A stretch of DNA of 64,000 nucleotides from Flavobacterium crocinum (GTDB lineage: Bacteria; Bacteroidota; Bacteroidia; Flavobacteriales; Flavobacteriaceae): assembly GCF_003122385.1 (NCBI RefSeq), contig NZ_CP029255.1:3534001-3598000 (forward strand), written 5' to 3'. The notes under the pieces were generated by a model. That model was given only the letters and a program-made list of their open reading frames with translations, had not been told where the DNA came from and did not search any database. Positions within the stretch are counted from its first letter, which is position 1, and each line of letters starts with the position of its first letter. This document shows, piece by piece, positions 18,063 to 26,925 of the stretch. Both the position numbers and the translations under genes were made by a program.

Positions 18063-18629
18063 GGCTTGATAATATCTGGGTTGAATCATTTTATGCATAA
18101 AATGAGCGAAGAGAGAGTTGATAGTGAAGTAGATGTTTTACTTGATACAGAAGGAGCTTTAGGACATGGACACATGGCCATGCTTGCTGGGAATGACGAA
18201 AAAGGTTGGAGATTTGTGTCAAAAGAAGGTAGAGCAGTAGATAATAGTGCTGATGGTCAAGATGGAAATATGTATATAGGGGGTAAATCAGCTGTCTTAG
18301 ACCTTCCATACCCAACAAAAGCTCTAGTTCTTTCAGAGCACCCTGTTTATGACAGACTTTTAACTTATAAGACTACTTATAGTAATGCAATGAGAGCAAT
18401 TAATGAAACCTATCGATCTGCAAATTCTTATTATCATGTTATTTTAGCTAACTGCGGACATGCTGTGGCAGATGGATTAAGTGCTATAGGTTATTATTCA
18501 GGATCTGCGATGGAGCCGAAAGTAAGATACGAACAAATATTAAGATACAACAACAACAACAACAACAATCATACCCCCTGCTCCCGCACGAATCCTTTCG
18601 TGTGGCATTATGGAATGAGTTGGAGTTAG
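18063..18629 (+). CDS. Displaced Rhs C-terminal tip 5, NlpC/papain-like candidate
   Basis: The frame begins with GLIISGLNHFMHKM, the anchor of the main Rhs protein, with only a TTG as start. The variable part has ALGHGHMAMLAGNDEKGW with conserved-looking His residues and, about 90 residues later, YYHVILANCGHAVADGL. A His patch plus an Asn-Cys pair resembles the papain/NlpC-like tips known among Rhs toxins, but the order and spacing have not been tested. The last residues are anomalous: a run of about seven Asn from an (AAC)n microsatellite, and then the frame reads through the hairpin repeat at 18580-18605 (HTPCSRTNPFVW). The natural end of the domain is therefore probably lost. No adjacent immunity gene is evident. 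Confidence 0.65.
   Translation, partial: GLIISGLNHFMHKMSEERVDSEVDVLLDTEGALGHGHMAMLAGNDEKGWRFVSKEGRAVDNSADGQDGNMYIGGKSAVLDLPYPTKALVLSEHPVYDRLLTYKTTYSNAMRAINETYRSANSYYHVILANCGHAVADGLSAIGYYSGSAMEPKVRYEQILRYNNNNNNNHTPCSRTNPFVWHYGMSWS
18580..18605 (+). repeat. Second copy of the cassette-associated hairpin repeat
   Basis: Identical over 26 bases to 14656-14681, and followed by a further ~90 bases similar to the interior of the 14656-14805 element (GGCATTATGGAAT, then GAGT, then a related AT-rich stretch up to the TTAAC near 18690). It lies at the downstream border of tip 5. No inverted partner end is present here. Confidence 0.75.
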
Positions 18630-18760
18630 TATCACTAAACGTTAAAAAGTATGAGGAAAATTGTAAATTTCGTAATACTGTTTGATGTTAACTAAGACTC
18701 CATCAAAAAAGGATACTTGTGGGAGTTGGGATAAAATATATTTGTACTCTTCTCCAAAAT

Positions 18761-18794
18761 AAAGACAGTTATTTGACTGTCTTTATTGTTTTTT
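18761..18794 (+). terminator. Rho-independent terminator closing the Rhs cassette array
   Basis: AAAGACAGT and ACTGTCTTT form a 9-bp stem with a 6-base loop, followed by ATTGTTTTTT. It lies about 130 bases after the end of tip 5 on the plus strand. The rest of 18630-19085 has no gene that I can support: it contains the tail of the repeat element and AT-rich sequence. Confidence 0.8.
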
Positions 18795-19085
18795 AGGATT
18801 TTAGAAAGAATGGAGTATTTTAAGGTTAAGAAATACAATTTTGTCTTATAGTTTTTAAAATAAAACTTTTAAGGTTTTTTGTTTTAGATAAAAAGATGCA
18901 TTTTTAAAATAATTATCAGAAGACTCAAAAAAGGAACAAAGATATTTGATTCAAAATTAACAGGATGTTGTAAAGGCTACAGATAGTATAATTTAAAATT
19001 AGCTCATTTCTAATAAACTGATTTATTTAGATCGAAAATGAAAACAATTTAAACACACAAAAATATAATGACAAAACTAAATTTC

Positions 19086-19550
19086 ATGAAAAAAATAAGT
19101 ATTACATTCATGTTTATGCTTTCTCTGGCTGCATTTTCGCAACAATTAACCTATAAAAATGGTCGCATTTTTAATTCTGAGAATAAAAAATTATCCAATG
19201 CTGAAATAAAAGAATTATTAGCTCCGACTCCTGAACTTTTATCTGAATATAAGTCTGGAAGAAGCAAGGCTTCGGTAGGAGGTTTTATGTTAGGGCTTGG
19301 TCTTGGTTTTATTGTCGCTGATTTGGCAACAGGAGCAACACAAGATAAAGTATATCCTTCAGCTTTTACTTATTTGGGAGTAGCTTCAACATTAATTTCA
19401 ATTCCGGTAATATCTGGTCATTCTAAAAAAATTAAATCTGCAGTAGATGGTTATAATGAATCTTTACAGGTAAAAAAAACAGTATTTACTATTGAGAGTA
19501 TAAACATTCTTACAAATCAAAATGGGGTCGGTTTGTGCGCTTCATTTTAA
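19086..19550 (+). CDS. Exported membrane-associated protein of unknown function
   Basis: 154 residues from the ATG at 19086, chosen because it puts the Sec signal (KKISITFMFMLSLAAFSQ) at the N-terminus; the upstream ATG at 19068 only adds MTKLNF. After a polar part containing LTYKNGRIFNSENKKLS come a Gly-rich hydrophobic segment (GGFMLGLGLGFIVADLATG) and a second one (FTYLGVASTLISIPVIS). Paralogues of this layout (a short exported protein with two glycine-rich helices) are common in Flavobacteria. It lies downstream of the array terminator, so an immunity role for tip 5 is possible but weakly supported. Confidence 0.65.
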   Translation: MKKISITFMFMLSLAAFSQQLTYKNGRIFNSENKKLSNAEIKELLAPTPELLSEYKSGRSKASVGGFMLGLGLGFIVADLATGATQDKVYPSAFTYLGVASTLISIPVISGHSKKIKSAVDGYNESLQVKKTVFTIESINILTNQNGVGLCASF

Positions 19551-19589
19551 ATTACTATAATTTTGCTTTATATAGTTCCTTGATTACCT

Positions 19590-19615
19590 GTTCCTGCACG
19601 AACCCTTTTCTGTGG
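19590..19615 (+). repeat. Diverged third copy of the cassette hairpin repeat
   Basis: GTTCCTGCACGAACCC...TGTGG matches the 26-base repeat at 14656 and 18580 at about 21 of 26 positions and is again followed by GGCA-TAT-like sequence. It stands 24 bases before the start of the 143-residue gene at 19640, which suggests that this gene was once part of a tip/immunity cassette. Confidence 0.55.
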
Positions 19616-19639
19616 CACTATTTATAAAAACAGTTAGAA

Positions 19640-20071
19640 ATGATAAGAAATGGGTTATATGCCAGGCATAAGAAAATATACTGCAAATTTTGGGAAGCAG
19701 ATAATATGTATGTTTTACAAACGGATTATAATGAGGAACTATTAAGTAAAGGTTTTAAAAAATATGATGATATAGAATTAAAAAATAAAGTATATAAAGA
19801 AGTCACTTTTAATGATATCGAAAGTGCTTTTGAAGTAAGTACATATTGTACATACAAAGGTTTTAAATTTTTCATTGAGGATATATTAGATACAGGATTT
19901 TATAGAATTAGACCATTAGCAGAAGCACAAATTCATTTTAAAGATTATGATCGTCATGGCTATGATCCTGTTTATGAGGTTGAAGAAATTGAACTGGAAG
20001 AAAAATGGGAAGAAAGAACACCCATAGATGAATTTGTTTTTGATGTAGAACCAATTGTTATATTAAAATAA
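19640..20071 (+). CDS. Cytosolic protein, possible orphan immunity gene
   Basis: 143 residues without signal peptide or membrane segment. It opens with IRNGLYARHKKIYCKFWEAD, followed by short beta-like strands and an acidic C-terminal half (YEVEEIELEEKWEERTP). The start and length resemble small cytosolic immunity proteins of polymorphic toxin systems, but I cannot assign a family. It is preceded by a diverged copy of the cassette hairpin repeat and no recognisable toxin remains upstream, so it may be the surviving half of a lost cassette. Alternatively it is an unrelated orphan. Its stop is followed by 150 bases without a gene. Confidence 0.6.
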   Translation: MIRNGLYARHKKIYCKFWEADNMYVLQTDYNEELLSKGFKKYDDIELKNKVYKEVTFNDIESAFEVSTYCTYKGFKFFIEDILDTGFYRIRPLAEAQIHFKDYDRHGYDPVYEVEEIELEEKWEERTPIDEFVFDVEPIVILK

Positions 20072-20221
20072 TTCGGCATGTAGACCTTCCGGCTCTTGCA
20101 TTTTCTTAATGGCTGCCAACAAGACATATTTAGAGGAAGAATTTTTAATTTTTTTTAGAATATCTGTTTTGAGAAGAAATATCTCTACTTTAGTTAAACA
20201 GAAAATACAAAATCAGAAAAG

Positions 20222-20581
20222 ATGTTAAATCATTATAAAGAAGTTATTGCAAAGGCCTACAATGCTTTCAACGAAAGAAATATAGAAAACTGTTTATCTA
20301 CAATGCAGGAAGATGTACAATGGTCGAAAGCCTGGGAAGGCGGTTATATTAGCGGTCATGAAGAAATCAGACAATACTGGACCAGACAATGGGCTGAAAT
20401 TAATGCAAAAGTTGAACCTGTTGGTTTTGTAGAAAGAGACAACGGAAGTCTGGAAGTTCTGGTACAGCAAAATGTAAAAGATCTTCAAGGAAGTTTAATC
20501 TTTGACGGATTGGTAAAACATGTTTATACTTTTGAAGATGGTTTGATAAAGACAATGAATATTGAGTTGGTAGAGAATTGA
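20222..20581 (+). CDS. NTF2-like/SnoaL-like domain protein
   Basis: 119-residue single-domain protein with the cone-fold pattern: N-terminal helix AKAYNAFNERNIENCLSTM, then EDVQWSKAWEGGYISGHEEIRQYWTRQW, and beta strands ending in HVYTFEDGLIKTMNIEL. Members of this fold act as small-molecule isomerases, dehydratases or binding proteins, often as fillers with unknown ligand. No catalytic dyad can be assigned confidently. It marks the return to ordinary chromosomal genes after the toxin island and converges with the TPR gene at 20612. Confidence 0.85.
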   Translation: MLNHYKEVIAKAYNAFNERNIENCLSTMQEDVQWSKAWEGGYISGHEEIRQYWTRQWAEINAKVEPVGFVERDNGSLEVLVQQNVKDLQGSLIFDGLVKHVYTFEDGLIKTMNIELVEN

Positions 20582-20611
20582 TTGCATAAAAGATTTTATA
20601 TCTGAATAATT

Positions 20612-22339
20612 CTAATCCACAATACTAGCTGAAGACTTAATCTGTAAATCAGCATGTTGCCAAGCATTATCAAAATCAGTTTTAATTTTTAAAGCCTCTT
20701 TTTGTTTTTTTTGCAAAGTTAAAGCATTATAAAGTCCGATTAATGCAAAACCATTTTTGGGTAAAGTTTTTAAATCTTGTTTGTAGATTTTTTCAGCTTC
20801 ATTGTATTTTCCGGCATTAAGTAAAACAGCACCTAAATAATGTCTCACAGAGAAAAACCAGTCAGGCGGTTCGTTGTAATTTAGATGATCTTCGATTTCT
20901 ATAGCTTTATTTAAAAATGAAATGGATTGCTCTAAATTATTCTTTTTCGCTTCAATTGCGCCCGAAAGTACATTGGATGCAATCTGAACAAGATCGTATG
21001 TTGTATTGATATTCCAGATAGTAATTTCTTTCAAAGATTTATCTTGGACTAAAATGTTGAGCGAAGTCAGTTGCTTTTCGGCATTAGCCAAATCATTTTT
21101 TCCCAAATAAGCCATTCCTTTTGCATAATGCCAGATTACCTTTGGATAAACAATATCGTCTTTAGGTTCCGGAAGCGCCATAATCTTGTCCCACATGGAG
21201 AATTTTACCGCTATGTAATACGGAATGCTGTAATAATGTTGTAAGGTTCCCCAGCCAGACTCCCGCATGATTTTTGGCGAAATATGTTCTTGCAGTTTCA
21301 ACGCCGATTCCCAAGCCAATTTTGACTTTCCTTCTAAAGCTGCGGTTGCCGTTAAAAAATGATAATTATGCGGATAATAAGCAAGAGGATATGCGCCTTG
21401 TGCATGACAGACAGTGGTGTAAAGACTATCAACTCTAATGGCTTCAATGTTTGAAAGTGTTCCCTCATGATAATCTCCCGTGCGAATGTATATATGTGAA
21501 GGCATATGAACCAAATGACCGGAACCCGGAACCAGAGTTTCCAGTAATTTAGCGCTTTGCATAGCTTTTTCAGGATAGGCAGAAGATTCTAAAGCATGTA
21601 CTAAATAGTGATGTGCTCCTGGATGTTTCGGATTTTTTTTAATGAGTTCGTTTAAAACCATAAGTATTTCCGGAGTCCATTTTTTTGGTATTTCTGTATC
21701 TTTTTCATACAAATCCCAAGGATGTAAATTCATTAAAGATTCGGCATAAAGCGTTCCGATATCCGGATCTGAAGGAAATTGATTGTAAACTTTTTTCATC
21801 GCTTCGGAGTAAGCAATATCAAGAGGCTTTCTGTCAGATGGAGGCTTGGCTGCGTATCGTACCGTTAACGCATCTATCATTGCTTTTTCTTTTGGGGAAC
21901 ATTTGGCAGAAAGTTTTTTTGCTTTTTGAACTGCCTCATATGCTCTTTGGAAATTATCTTCTTCCATTCCGCCATTATAATTTGGACCTAAAACATAAGC
22001 AAATCCCCAATAAGCCATGGCACAATTTGGGTCTAAACGACTTGCTTCATAAAAAGACCGCGCGGCCTCGGCATGATTAAATCCATACGCAAGCATTAAT
22101 CCTTGATTGAAATATTCCTGCACTTCTGGATTATTGGTGGAAATTTTAAAAGACACACCTTCTAAGCCTTTAAATTTAGGTGCTTTTTTGTTTTGTGTGT
22201 ACCAATCTTTATCATTGGTTTGGGGTACAAAACAGCTTTTTACGGCATTTACTTTATCAACTGATTTGGGTTCAGTGTTTTTATCTTTACAACAAGTCAA
22301 AAGAAGAAAAACAGCTATTAGAGAGTAATTATATTTCAT
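20612..22339 (-). CDS. TPR-repeat lipoprotein
   Basis: 575-residue lipoprotein (signal KYNYSLIAVFLLLTCCKDK with lipid Cys near 17). Several tetratricopeptide units are visible: FNQGLMLAYGFNHAEAARSF with SRLDPNCAMAYWGFAYVLG near 78-115, the block around HPGAHHYLVHALESSAYPEKAM, and a C-terminal pair ending in GALLLNAGKYNEAEKIYKQDL and GFALIGLYNALTLQKKQKEAL. A repeated HxxHMPSHIY patch suggests a conserved binding surface. TPR lipoproteins of this type are found next to many pathways in Bacteroidota and their partner cannot be predicted here. It is monocistronic. The 331 bases upstream hold a dispersed palindrome and the pgl terminator. Confidence 0.88.
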   Translation of the reverse strand: MKYNYSLIAVFLLLTCCKDKNTEPKSVDKVNAVKSCFVPQTNDKDWYTQNKKAPKFKGLEGVSFKISTNNPEVQEYFNQGLMLAYGFNHAEAARSFYEASRLDPNCAMAYWGFAYVLGPNYNGGMEEDNFQRAYEAVQKAKKLSAKCSPKEKAMIDALTVRYAAKPPSDRKPLDIAYSEAMKKVYNQFPSDPDIGTLYAESLMNLHPWDLYEKDTEIPKKWTPEILMVLNELIKKNPKHPGAHHYLVHALESSAYPEKAMQSAKLLETLVPGSGHLVHMPSHIYIRTGDYHEGTLSNIEAIRVDSLYTTVCHAQGAYPLAYYPHNYHFLTATAALEGKSKLAWESALKLQEHISPKIMRESGWGTLQHYYSIPYYIAVKFSMWDKIMALPEPKDDIVYPKVIWHYAKGMAYLGKNDLANAEKQLTSLNILVQDKSLKEITIWNINTTYDLVQIASNVLSGAIEAKKNNLEQSISFLNKAIEIEDHLNYNEPPDWFFSVRHYLGAVLLNAGKYNEAEKIYKQDLKTLPKNGFALIGLYNALTLQKKQKEALKIKTDFDNAWQHADLQIKSSASIVD

Positions 22340-22514
22340 TGCAAAATGGATTTGAAATTATATAATCAGTGTAAAAGCTTTTAAGAACAAAATGGAGGTG
22401 TATAGTATAAGATGCTGAATAGGAGTATATTAAAAACAAAATTAAATAAAAAAGAATTATGTTTTGTAAATAATTGCTTTTCAGTACTATACACTTTTTT
22501 GAACAAGATTTTAG

Positions 22515-22612
22515 ATTTCACGCAGATTTTGCAGATTTAAACAGATTTAAGTAGATTATATTATAGAAAATCTGCTGAATCTGCCTAAATCTTTTTTAAA
22601 TCTGCGTGAAAA
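22515..22612. repeat. Dispersed palindromic repeat (TTTCACGCAGATT family)
   Basis: Imperfect inverted repeat of about 98 bases with arms TTTCACGCAGATT and AATCTGCGTGAAA and internal AGATTT/AAATCT variations. Related copies occur at about 26830-26895, 28240-28320, 48825-48870, 49045-49105, 52010-52090 and 62160-62200. They are always intergenic and could form extended hairpins in transcripts. Confidence 0.75.
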
Positions 22613-22617
22613 AAATT

Positions 22618-22645
22618 AAGGTCTATACTTTTCAGCATAGACCTT
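22618..22645 (-). terminator. Terminator of the gnd-zwf-pgl operon
   Basis: AAGGTCTAT (22618-22626) and ATAGACCTT (22637-22645) form a 9-bp stem. Read on the minus strand it follows the pgl stop at 22671 by about 25 bases and is followed by TAATTTTTTT. Confidence 0.8.
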
Positions 22646-22670
22646 ATGGATATTTTATAAAAACAATTTC

Positions 22671-23387
22671 TTAGTTTGTTCCAGCAGCCACTTTATCTAC
22701 CAAAAACAATAATTCACCCGAAACCGGTTTAATCAATTGCATTGGATATAAAGTCGGATTGTATTCGCCAGTTGTAACCTCTTTTAAAGCGTTGATTTTC
22801 TTTTCTCCAAAAGCGACTACAACAATTTTTTCGGCTTTGTTGATTAACGGAGCCGTAAGCGTAATACGATACATTTTCTGCGGAGCTAAATAATAAGCAT
22901 CAACCCATTTGGTTTGCTCTTGCAAAACTGCTTCGCCCGGAAAAAGAGAAGCCGTATGTCCGTCGTCTCCCATGCCTAATAAAATCAAATCAAATTTACC
23001 TTCTTCGCCTAAAACAGTTTTGATAGACTTTTCGTATTCCACTGCATAAGCTTCCGGTGTAACGCCATCTTTGTACATTTCAAAAATGTTTTCCTGCGGA
23101 ATAGGAACGTGGCTTAATAAAGTCGAATAAGACATTTTAGCATTGCTTAAATCATCATTAAGTGGAACCCAGCGTTCATCACCCCAAAAAATATAAACTT
23201 TGCTCCAGTCGATTTTATTTTTGTAAGCATCAGAAGCCAATAATTTATAGATTCCTGCCGGAGAAGAGCCTCCTGTAAGAACTGCTGTAAATTTGCCTTT
23301 AGAAGCAATGGCTTTCTGAGCCAATTCTGTAAAAAGATCTGCTGCTTTAGTATTTATTTCGTCTGTGTTATTGTATACTTGTACCAT
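22671..23387 (-). CDS. pgl: 6-phosphogluconolactonase
   Basis: Hydrolyses 6-phosphogluconolactone in the oxidative pentose phosphate pathway, cytosolic. The 238-residue length is typical of the DevB/SOL family. Landmarks are TGGSSPAGIYKLLA near 39-52 (sugar-phosphate binding), VYIFWGDERWVPLNDDLSNAKMS with the family aspartates and glutamate near 66-85, and LILLGMGDDGHTASLFPG around 133-150. The start overlaps the end of zwf by 20 bases, indicating translational coupling. It is the last gene of gnd-zwf-pgl, followed by a terminator. Confidence 0.96.
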   Translation of the reverse strand: MVQVYNNTDEINTKAADLFTELAQKAIASKGKFTAVLTGGSSPAGIYKLLASDAYKNKIDWSKVYIFWGDERWVPLNDDLSNAKMSYSTLLSHVPIPQENIFEMYKDGVTPEAYAVEYEKSIKTVLGEEGKFDLILLGMGDDGHTASLFPGEAVLQEQTKWVDAYYLAPQKMYRITLTAPLINKAEKIVVVAFGEKKINALKEVTTGEYNPTLYPMQLIKPVSGELLFLVDKVAAGTN

Positions 23388-24906
23388 TTAAAACTTCTTC
23401 TTTTTTAACATTTTGTGTGTTCGGAATCCATTTGTGTCCCTGACGGGCCAATAATTCATCAGCTTCTTCGGGTCCCCAGCTTCCCGCTTTGTAATTAGGG
23501 AAATTAGTTGGTGCAGTTGTTTTCCATACTTGTTGAATTGTATCAATTGCATCCCATGCTTCTTCTACCTGATCCCAACGCATAAATAGAGTAGGATCGC
23601 CTAGTAGAGCATCTGCCAATAAGGTTTCATAAGCTTCGGGCGACATTGTTGAACAAGCAAAATAGTCAAATACCATTTCTGCTGGTCTTAACGACATTGA
23701 TAAACCAGGTTTTTTGGTCATAAACTGCAGTTTAATGTCCATCGAAGGCTGGATATTGATAATTAATCTGTTTGGTGTGCTTCCTTCTTTTCCATAAGAA
23801 AATGAAGAATGCGGAACCGGTTTAAACTGGATAATAATAGAAGATTGTTTTTCTTCCATTCTTTTTCCGGAACGCAAGTAGAACGGAATTCCCTGCCATC
23901 TCCAGTTGTCCAGATAAATTTTCATTGCGACATATGTTTCTGTATTAGAATCCGGTGCAATTCCTTTATCCTGACGGTAGCCTGGTACTGGTTTCCCGTT
24001 AATTGTTCCCGCATCGTACTGACCTCTTACAATGTAGTGATCTACTTCTTCAGGTTTGATTCGGCGAATTGATTTTAAAACATCTGCTTTACGATTTCTA
24101 ATGTCGTCCGCTGCTAACGAAGCAGGCGCTTCCATAGCTGTCATACATAGAATCTGAAACAAATGGTTCTGGATCATATCTTTTAAGGCTCCGACACCTT
24201 CATAGAATCCGCCTCGTTCTTCAACGCCGACTTCTTCTGCTACGGTAATCTGAACAAAATCAATGAAATTGCGACTCCATAATGGCTCGAACATAGAATT
24301 TCCAAAACGGAAAGCCAAAATATTCTGAACGGTTTCTTTTCCTAAATAGTGATCGATTCTGTAAATCTGCTCTTCTTTGAAAGTCTGCGAAAGCATTTCA
24401 TTCAGCCCAATTGCAGAGGCTTTATCGTAACCAAATGGTTTTTCAATAATAATTCGGTCTTGTTTAGCATTTGCCGCAAGGCCGATTTTTTTAATATTGC
24501 TCGAAATCGTTGAAATAAACGAAGGCGTAATCGAAAGATAGAAAAGACGATTGGCACGTTCACCAAAAGCCAGATCAAAATTGTTGATTTTTTCGTTTAA
24601 CCCAATGTATGATTCTTCTTTGTCAATATCCAGACTGTGATAGGTTATGTGATTAAGAAACTTTTCTGTTTCTGCATCTGACATCCCTTTTTTTCTGGAA
24701 AAAGTATTTAGGTTTTCTAAAACATAACTGCGGAATTCTTCATCGCTTTTTTGAGCTCTACCAAGCGCAATAATCTGAAACTTCTCAGACATACGGCCAT
24801 CGAGGTACAGATTTTGAAATGCGGGAAAGAGCTTTCTTTTGGCTAAGTCTCCGGTTCCTCCAAAAATTACAATAATAGTTGGATTCATTTTTTTATTTTT
24901 AGTCAT
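23368..24906 (-). CDS. zwf: Glucose-6-phosphate 1-dehydrogenase
   Basis: Catalyses NAD(P)-dependent oxidation of glucose 6-phosphate, the entry into the oxidative pentose phosphate pathway. The 512-residue protein has the dinucleotide motif FGGTGDLAKRKLFPAF at about 15-30, the KPFGYD patch near 157, and the active-site signature RIDHYLGKETVQN near 183-195 with its catalytic His and Lys. An internal ATG six codons later (MNPTIIVIF) is an alternative start and would fit the family length equally well. It lies 32 bases after gnd and overlaps pgl, so the pathway is encoded as one operon. Confidence 0.97.
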   Translation of the reverse strand: MTKNKKMNPTIIVIFGGTGDLAKRKLFPAFQNLYLDGRMSEKFQIIALGRAQKSDEEFRSYVLENLNTFSRKKGMSDAETEKFLNHITYHSLDIDKEESYIGLNEKINNFDLAFGERANRLFYLSITPSFISTISSNIKKIGLAANAKQDRIIIEKPFGYDKASAIGLNEMLSQTFKEEQIYRIDHYLGKETVQNILAFRFGNSMFEPLWSRNFIDFVQITVAEEVGVEERGGFYEGVGALKDMIQNHLFQILCMTAMEAPASLAADDIRNRKADVLKSIRRIKPEEVDHYIVRGQYDAGTINGKPVPGYRQDKGIAPDSNTETYVAMKIYLDNWRWQGIPFYLRSGKRMEEKQSSIIIQFKPVPHSSFSYGKEGSTPNRLIINIQPSMDIKLQFMTKKPGLSMSLRPAEMVFDYFACSTMSPEAYETLLADALLGDPTLFMRWDQVEEAWDAIDTIQQVWKTTAPTNFPNYKAGSWGPEEADELLARQGHKWIPNTQNVKKEEVLNGTSIQ

Positions 24907-24938
24907 TGTGTGTGGTTGTGTTGTTTTTTTTAGTTTGC

Positions 24939-26348
24939 TTATTCAGCCCATTGTGTATGGAAAACGCCTTCTTTATCGATACGCTCATAAGTATGCGCAC
25001 CAAAGAAATCACGTTGTGCCTGAATTAAATTGGTTGGCAAATTAGCAGATCTGTAAGCATCAAAATAAGCCAGCGAGTTCATTAATCCTGAAATTGGTAA
25101 TCCTTTTTGCACCGCAAATTGAATCACGGCACGCATTCCTGCCTGGTTTTGGGTTAATTTTGAAGCAATTCCATTGTCCAGTAATAAGTTTGGTAAATCT
25201 GATTTTGCTACATATGCCTTTCTGAAATCTTCTAAAATAGTCGCACGAATAATGCATCCGCCACGCCAGATTTTAGCAACCGTTTCCAGATTTAATCCAT
25301 AGTTGTATTCTTTAGAAGCCGTGTGAAGCTGAGCTAAACCTTGAGCGTAAGTAACTACAATAGAAAAGTATAAAGCCGATTTCAAAGCAGCAATTGCTTC
25401 GCTTGTATTAATATCGCTAGGATTAGATTCCCAAACTAATTTTTGAGCAGCTTCAATTCTTTCCGGTTTGGTTTTAGACATATCGCGCATGTTAACCGCT
25501 GCGTCGATAGTTGGAACGGGAACTTGTAAATCCATTGCATTTTGCGAAGTCCATTTTCCTGTACCTTTTGATCTTGCCCAATCCGAAATTTTATTGATAA
25601 GAAGGCTTCCGTCTTCGTCTTGTTGTTTCAGGATTTTTCCGGTGATTTCAATCAAATAAGATCTTAAATCATCGGTTTGGTTCCATTCTTCAAAAGTTTT
25701 CTGAATCGTTTCATCATCCAAGTTATAACCTCTTTTCATTAAGTCATAAATCTCAGAAATCAACTGCATGATTCCGTATTCGATTCCGTTGTGAACCATT
25801 TTTACATAGTTACCTGCCGAACCGTTTCCTAAATATTCAACGCAAGGTTCACCTTCCACTTTTGCAGCAATTGCTTCAAAAATTGGACGCAGTCTTTCGT
25901 ATGCTTTTTGATCTCCTCCCGGCATCATAGCAGGACCGAAACGAGCTCCTTTTTCTCCTCCGGAAATTCCCATTCCGAAGAAGTGGATTCCTTTTTCAGA
26001 CAATTCTAAGAATCTTCTGTCTGTATCTGTAAAATAAGTGTTTCCACCGTCGATTATGATGTCTCCTTTATCTAAATGAGGCAGTAAGCTTGCAATAGCG
26101 CTGTCAACTGGTTTTCCCGCAGGAACCAATATCATAATCGCTCTTGGCTGTTGAATAAGCTCCACAAAATGTTTTACATCTGTTGTAGCTTCAATAGTGT
26201 GATTGGCATCGGCTTCTTGTTGAAGAGAGTTGACTTTTTCTGTGTCTAAGTCTAAACCTGCAGCCGCAAAGTTATGGCTGGCGATATTTAAAAGTAAGTT
26301 ACGGCCCATTACACCGAGTCCTACAATTCCAAAATCAAATTTGCTCAT
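24939..26348 (-). CDS. gnd: 6-phosphogluconate dehydrogenase, decarboxylating
   Basis: Converts 6-phosphogluconate to ribulose 5-phosphate with NADP reduction. From the ATG at 26348 it has 469 residues, the length of the standard long form. Seen motifs: GIVGLGVMGRNLLLNIASH (Rossmann nucleotide site), GGNTYFTDTDRR, SGGEKGARFGPAMMPGG, and VKMVHNGIEYGIMQLISE with the catalytic Lys/Asn. An upstream in-frame TTG at 26357 is the only support for a longer form, so ATG is preferred. First gene of gnd-zwf-pgl. The 577 bases upstream (26349-26925) hold only palindromic repeats. Confidence 0.97.
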   Translation of the reverse strand: MSKFDFGIVGLGVMGRNLLLNIASHNFAAAGLDLDTEKVNSLQQEADANHTIEATTDVKHFVELIQQPRAIMILVPAGKPVDSAIASLLPHLDKGDIIIDGGNTYFTDTDRRFLELSEKGIHFFGMGISGGEKGARFGPAMMPGGDQKAYERLRPIFEAIAAKVEGEPCVEYLGNGSAGNYVKMVHNGIEYGIMQLISEIYDLMKRGYNLDDETIQKTFEEWNQTDDLRSYLIEITGKILKQQDEDGSLLINKISDWARSKGTGKWTSQNAMDLQVPVPTIDAAVNMRDMSKTKPERIEAAQKLVWESNPSDINTSEAIAALKSALYFSIVVTYAQGLAQLHTASKEYNYGLNLETVAKIWRGGCIIRATILEDFRKAYVAKSDLPNLLLDNGIASKLTQNQAGMRAVIQFAVQKGLPISGLMNSLAYFDAYRSANLPTNLIQAQRDFFGAHTYERIDKEGVFHTQWAE

Positions 26349-26642
26349 AGTTTTCAATTAACTAAATTATTAGAAGAAATGTTTTGCAGCAAAAAGTAAG
26401 AGAAAGTATGGTAATTCTTTTTCATTCAATGTTTTGCAACAAAACAATGGTTATTTTAATCTTACATTTCAAAATGTAGACCGCTAAGTTAGAGAAAAAT
26501 GATGAAAAACGAGGGGTAAAATCGTTCACTTTTGGTGTTTATTGTGATACTTTTATAGGTGTTGAAAATACACTTATAAGACTGTTTTTGAACTATATCG
26601 TTGTAATTGATGAAATGGTTTTTTCAATTCCAGAGTGCCTTA

Positions 26643-26675
26643 AACTTTGTCAAAGTTTCGAACTTTGACAAAGTT
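26643..26675. repeat. Palindromic repeat AACTTTGTCAAAGTT family
   Basis: Two copies of a near-perfect 15-base palindrome in tandem (AACTTTGTCAAAGTT, then AACTTTGACAAAGTT), which together form a longer hairpin. Related copies are at about 26787-26813 and 34022-34052. All lie between genes; the interval 26349-26925 otherwise contains one TCTCGCAGATT-type palindrome near 26835-26895 and no gene. Confidence 0.7.
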
Positions 26676-26925
26676 GAATTCGTGGAGAATATTTTTTAAA
26701 TACATAGTCACGAAGCTTCGGGATAGTTTTTTGGAACGCTTAAAAAAGGCATTTCATTTTTAATAATTAACATCGTCTCAATCTTTACCAAAGTTTTGAA
26801 CTTTGACAAAGGTTAATTTATGACTGTTTATATTTCTCTCGCAGATTTTGCAGATCAAAAAAATCTGCTTTATCAGCTAAATCTGCGAGAGGATATTTTA
26901 AACGCAAACTTATGTATTAAAAAAA

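Noticed and set aside
6656..20071. Interpretation as a T6SS Rhs effector locus
   Set aside because: No PAAR, Hcp, VgrG or T6SS structural gene is present, and the Rhs protein has a Sec signal next to a T9SS sorting protein.
24839..25045. Plus-strand frame between zwf and gnd starts
   Set aside because: Overlaps both coding ends in antisense and has no independent support.
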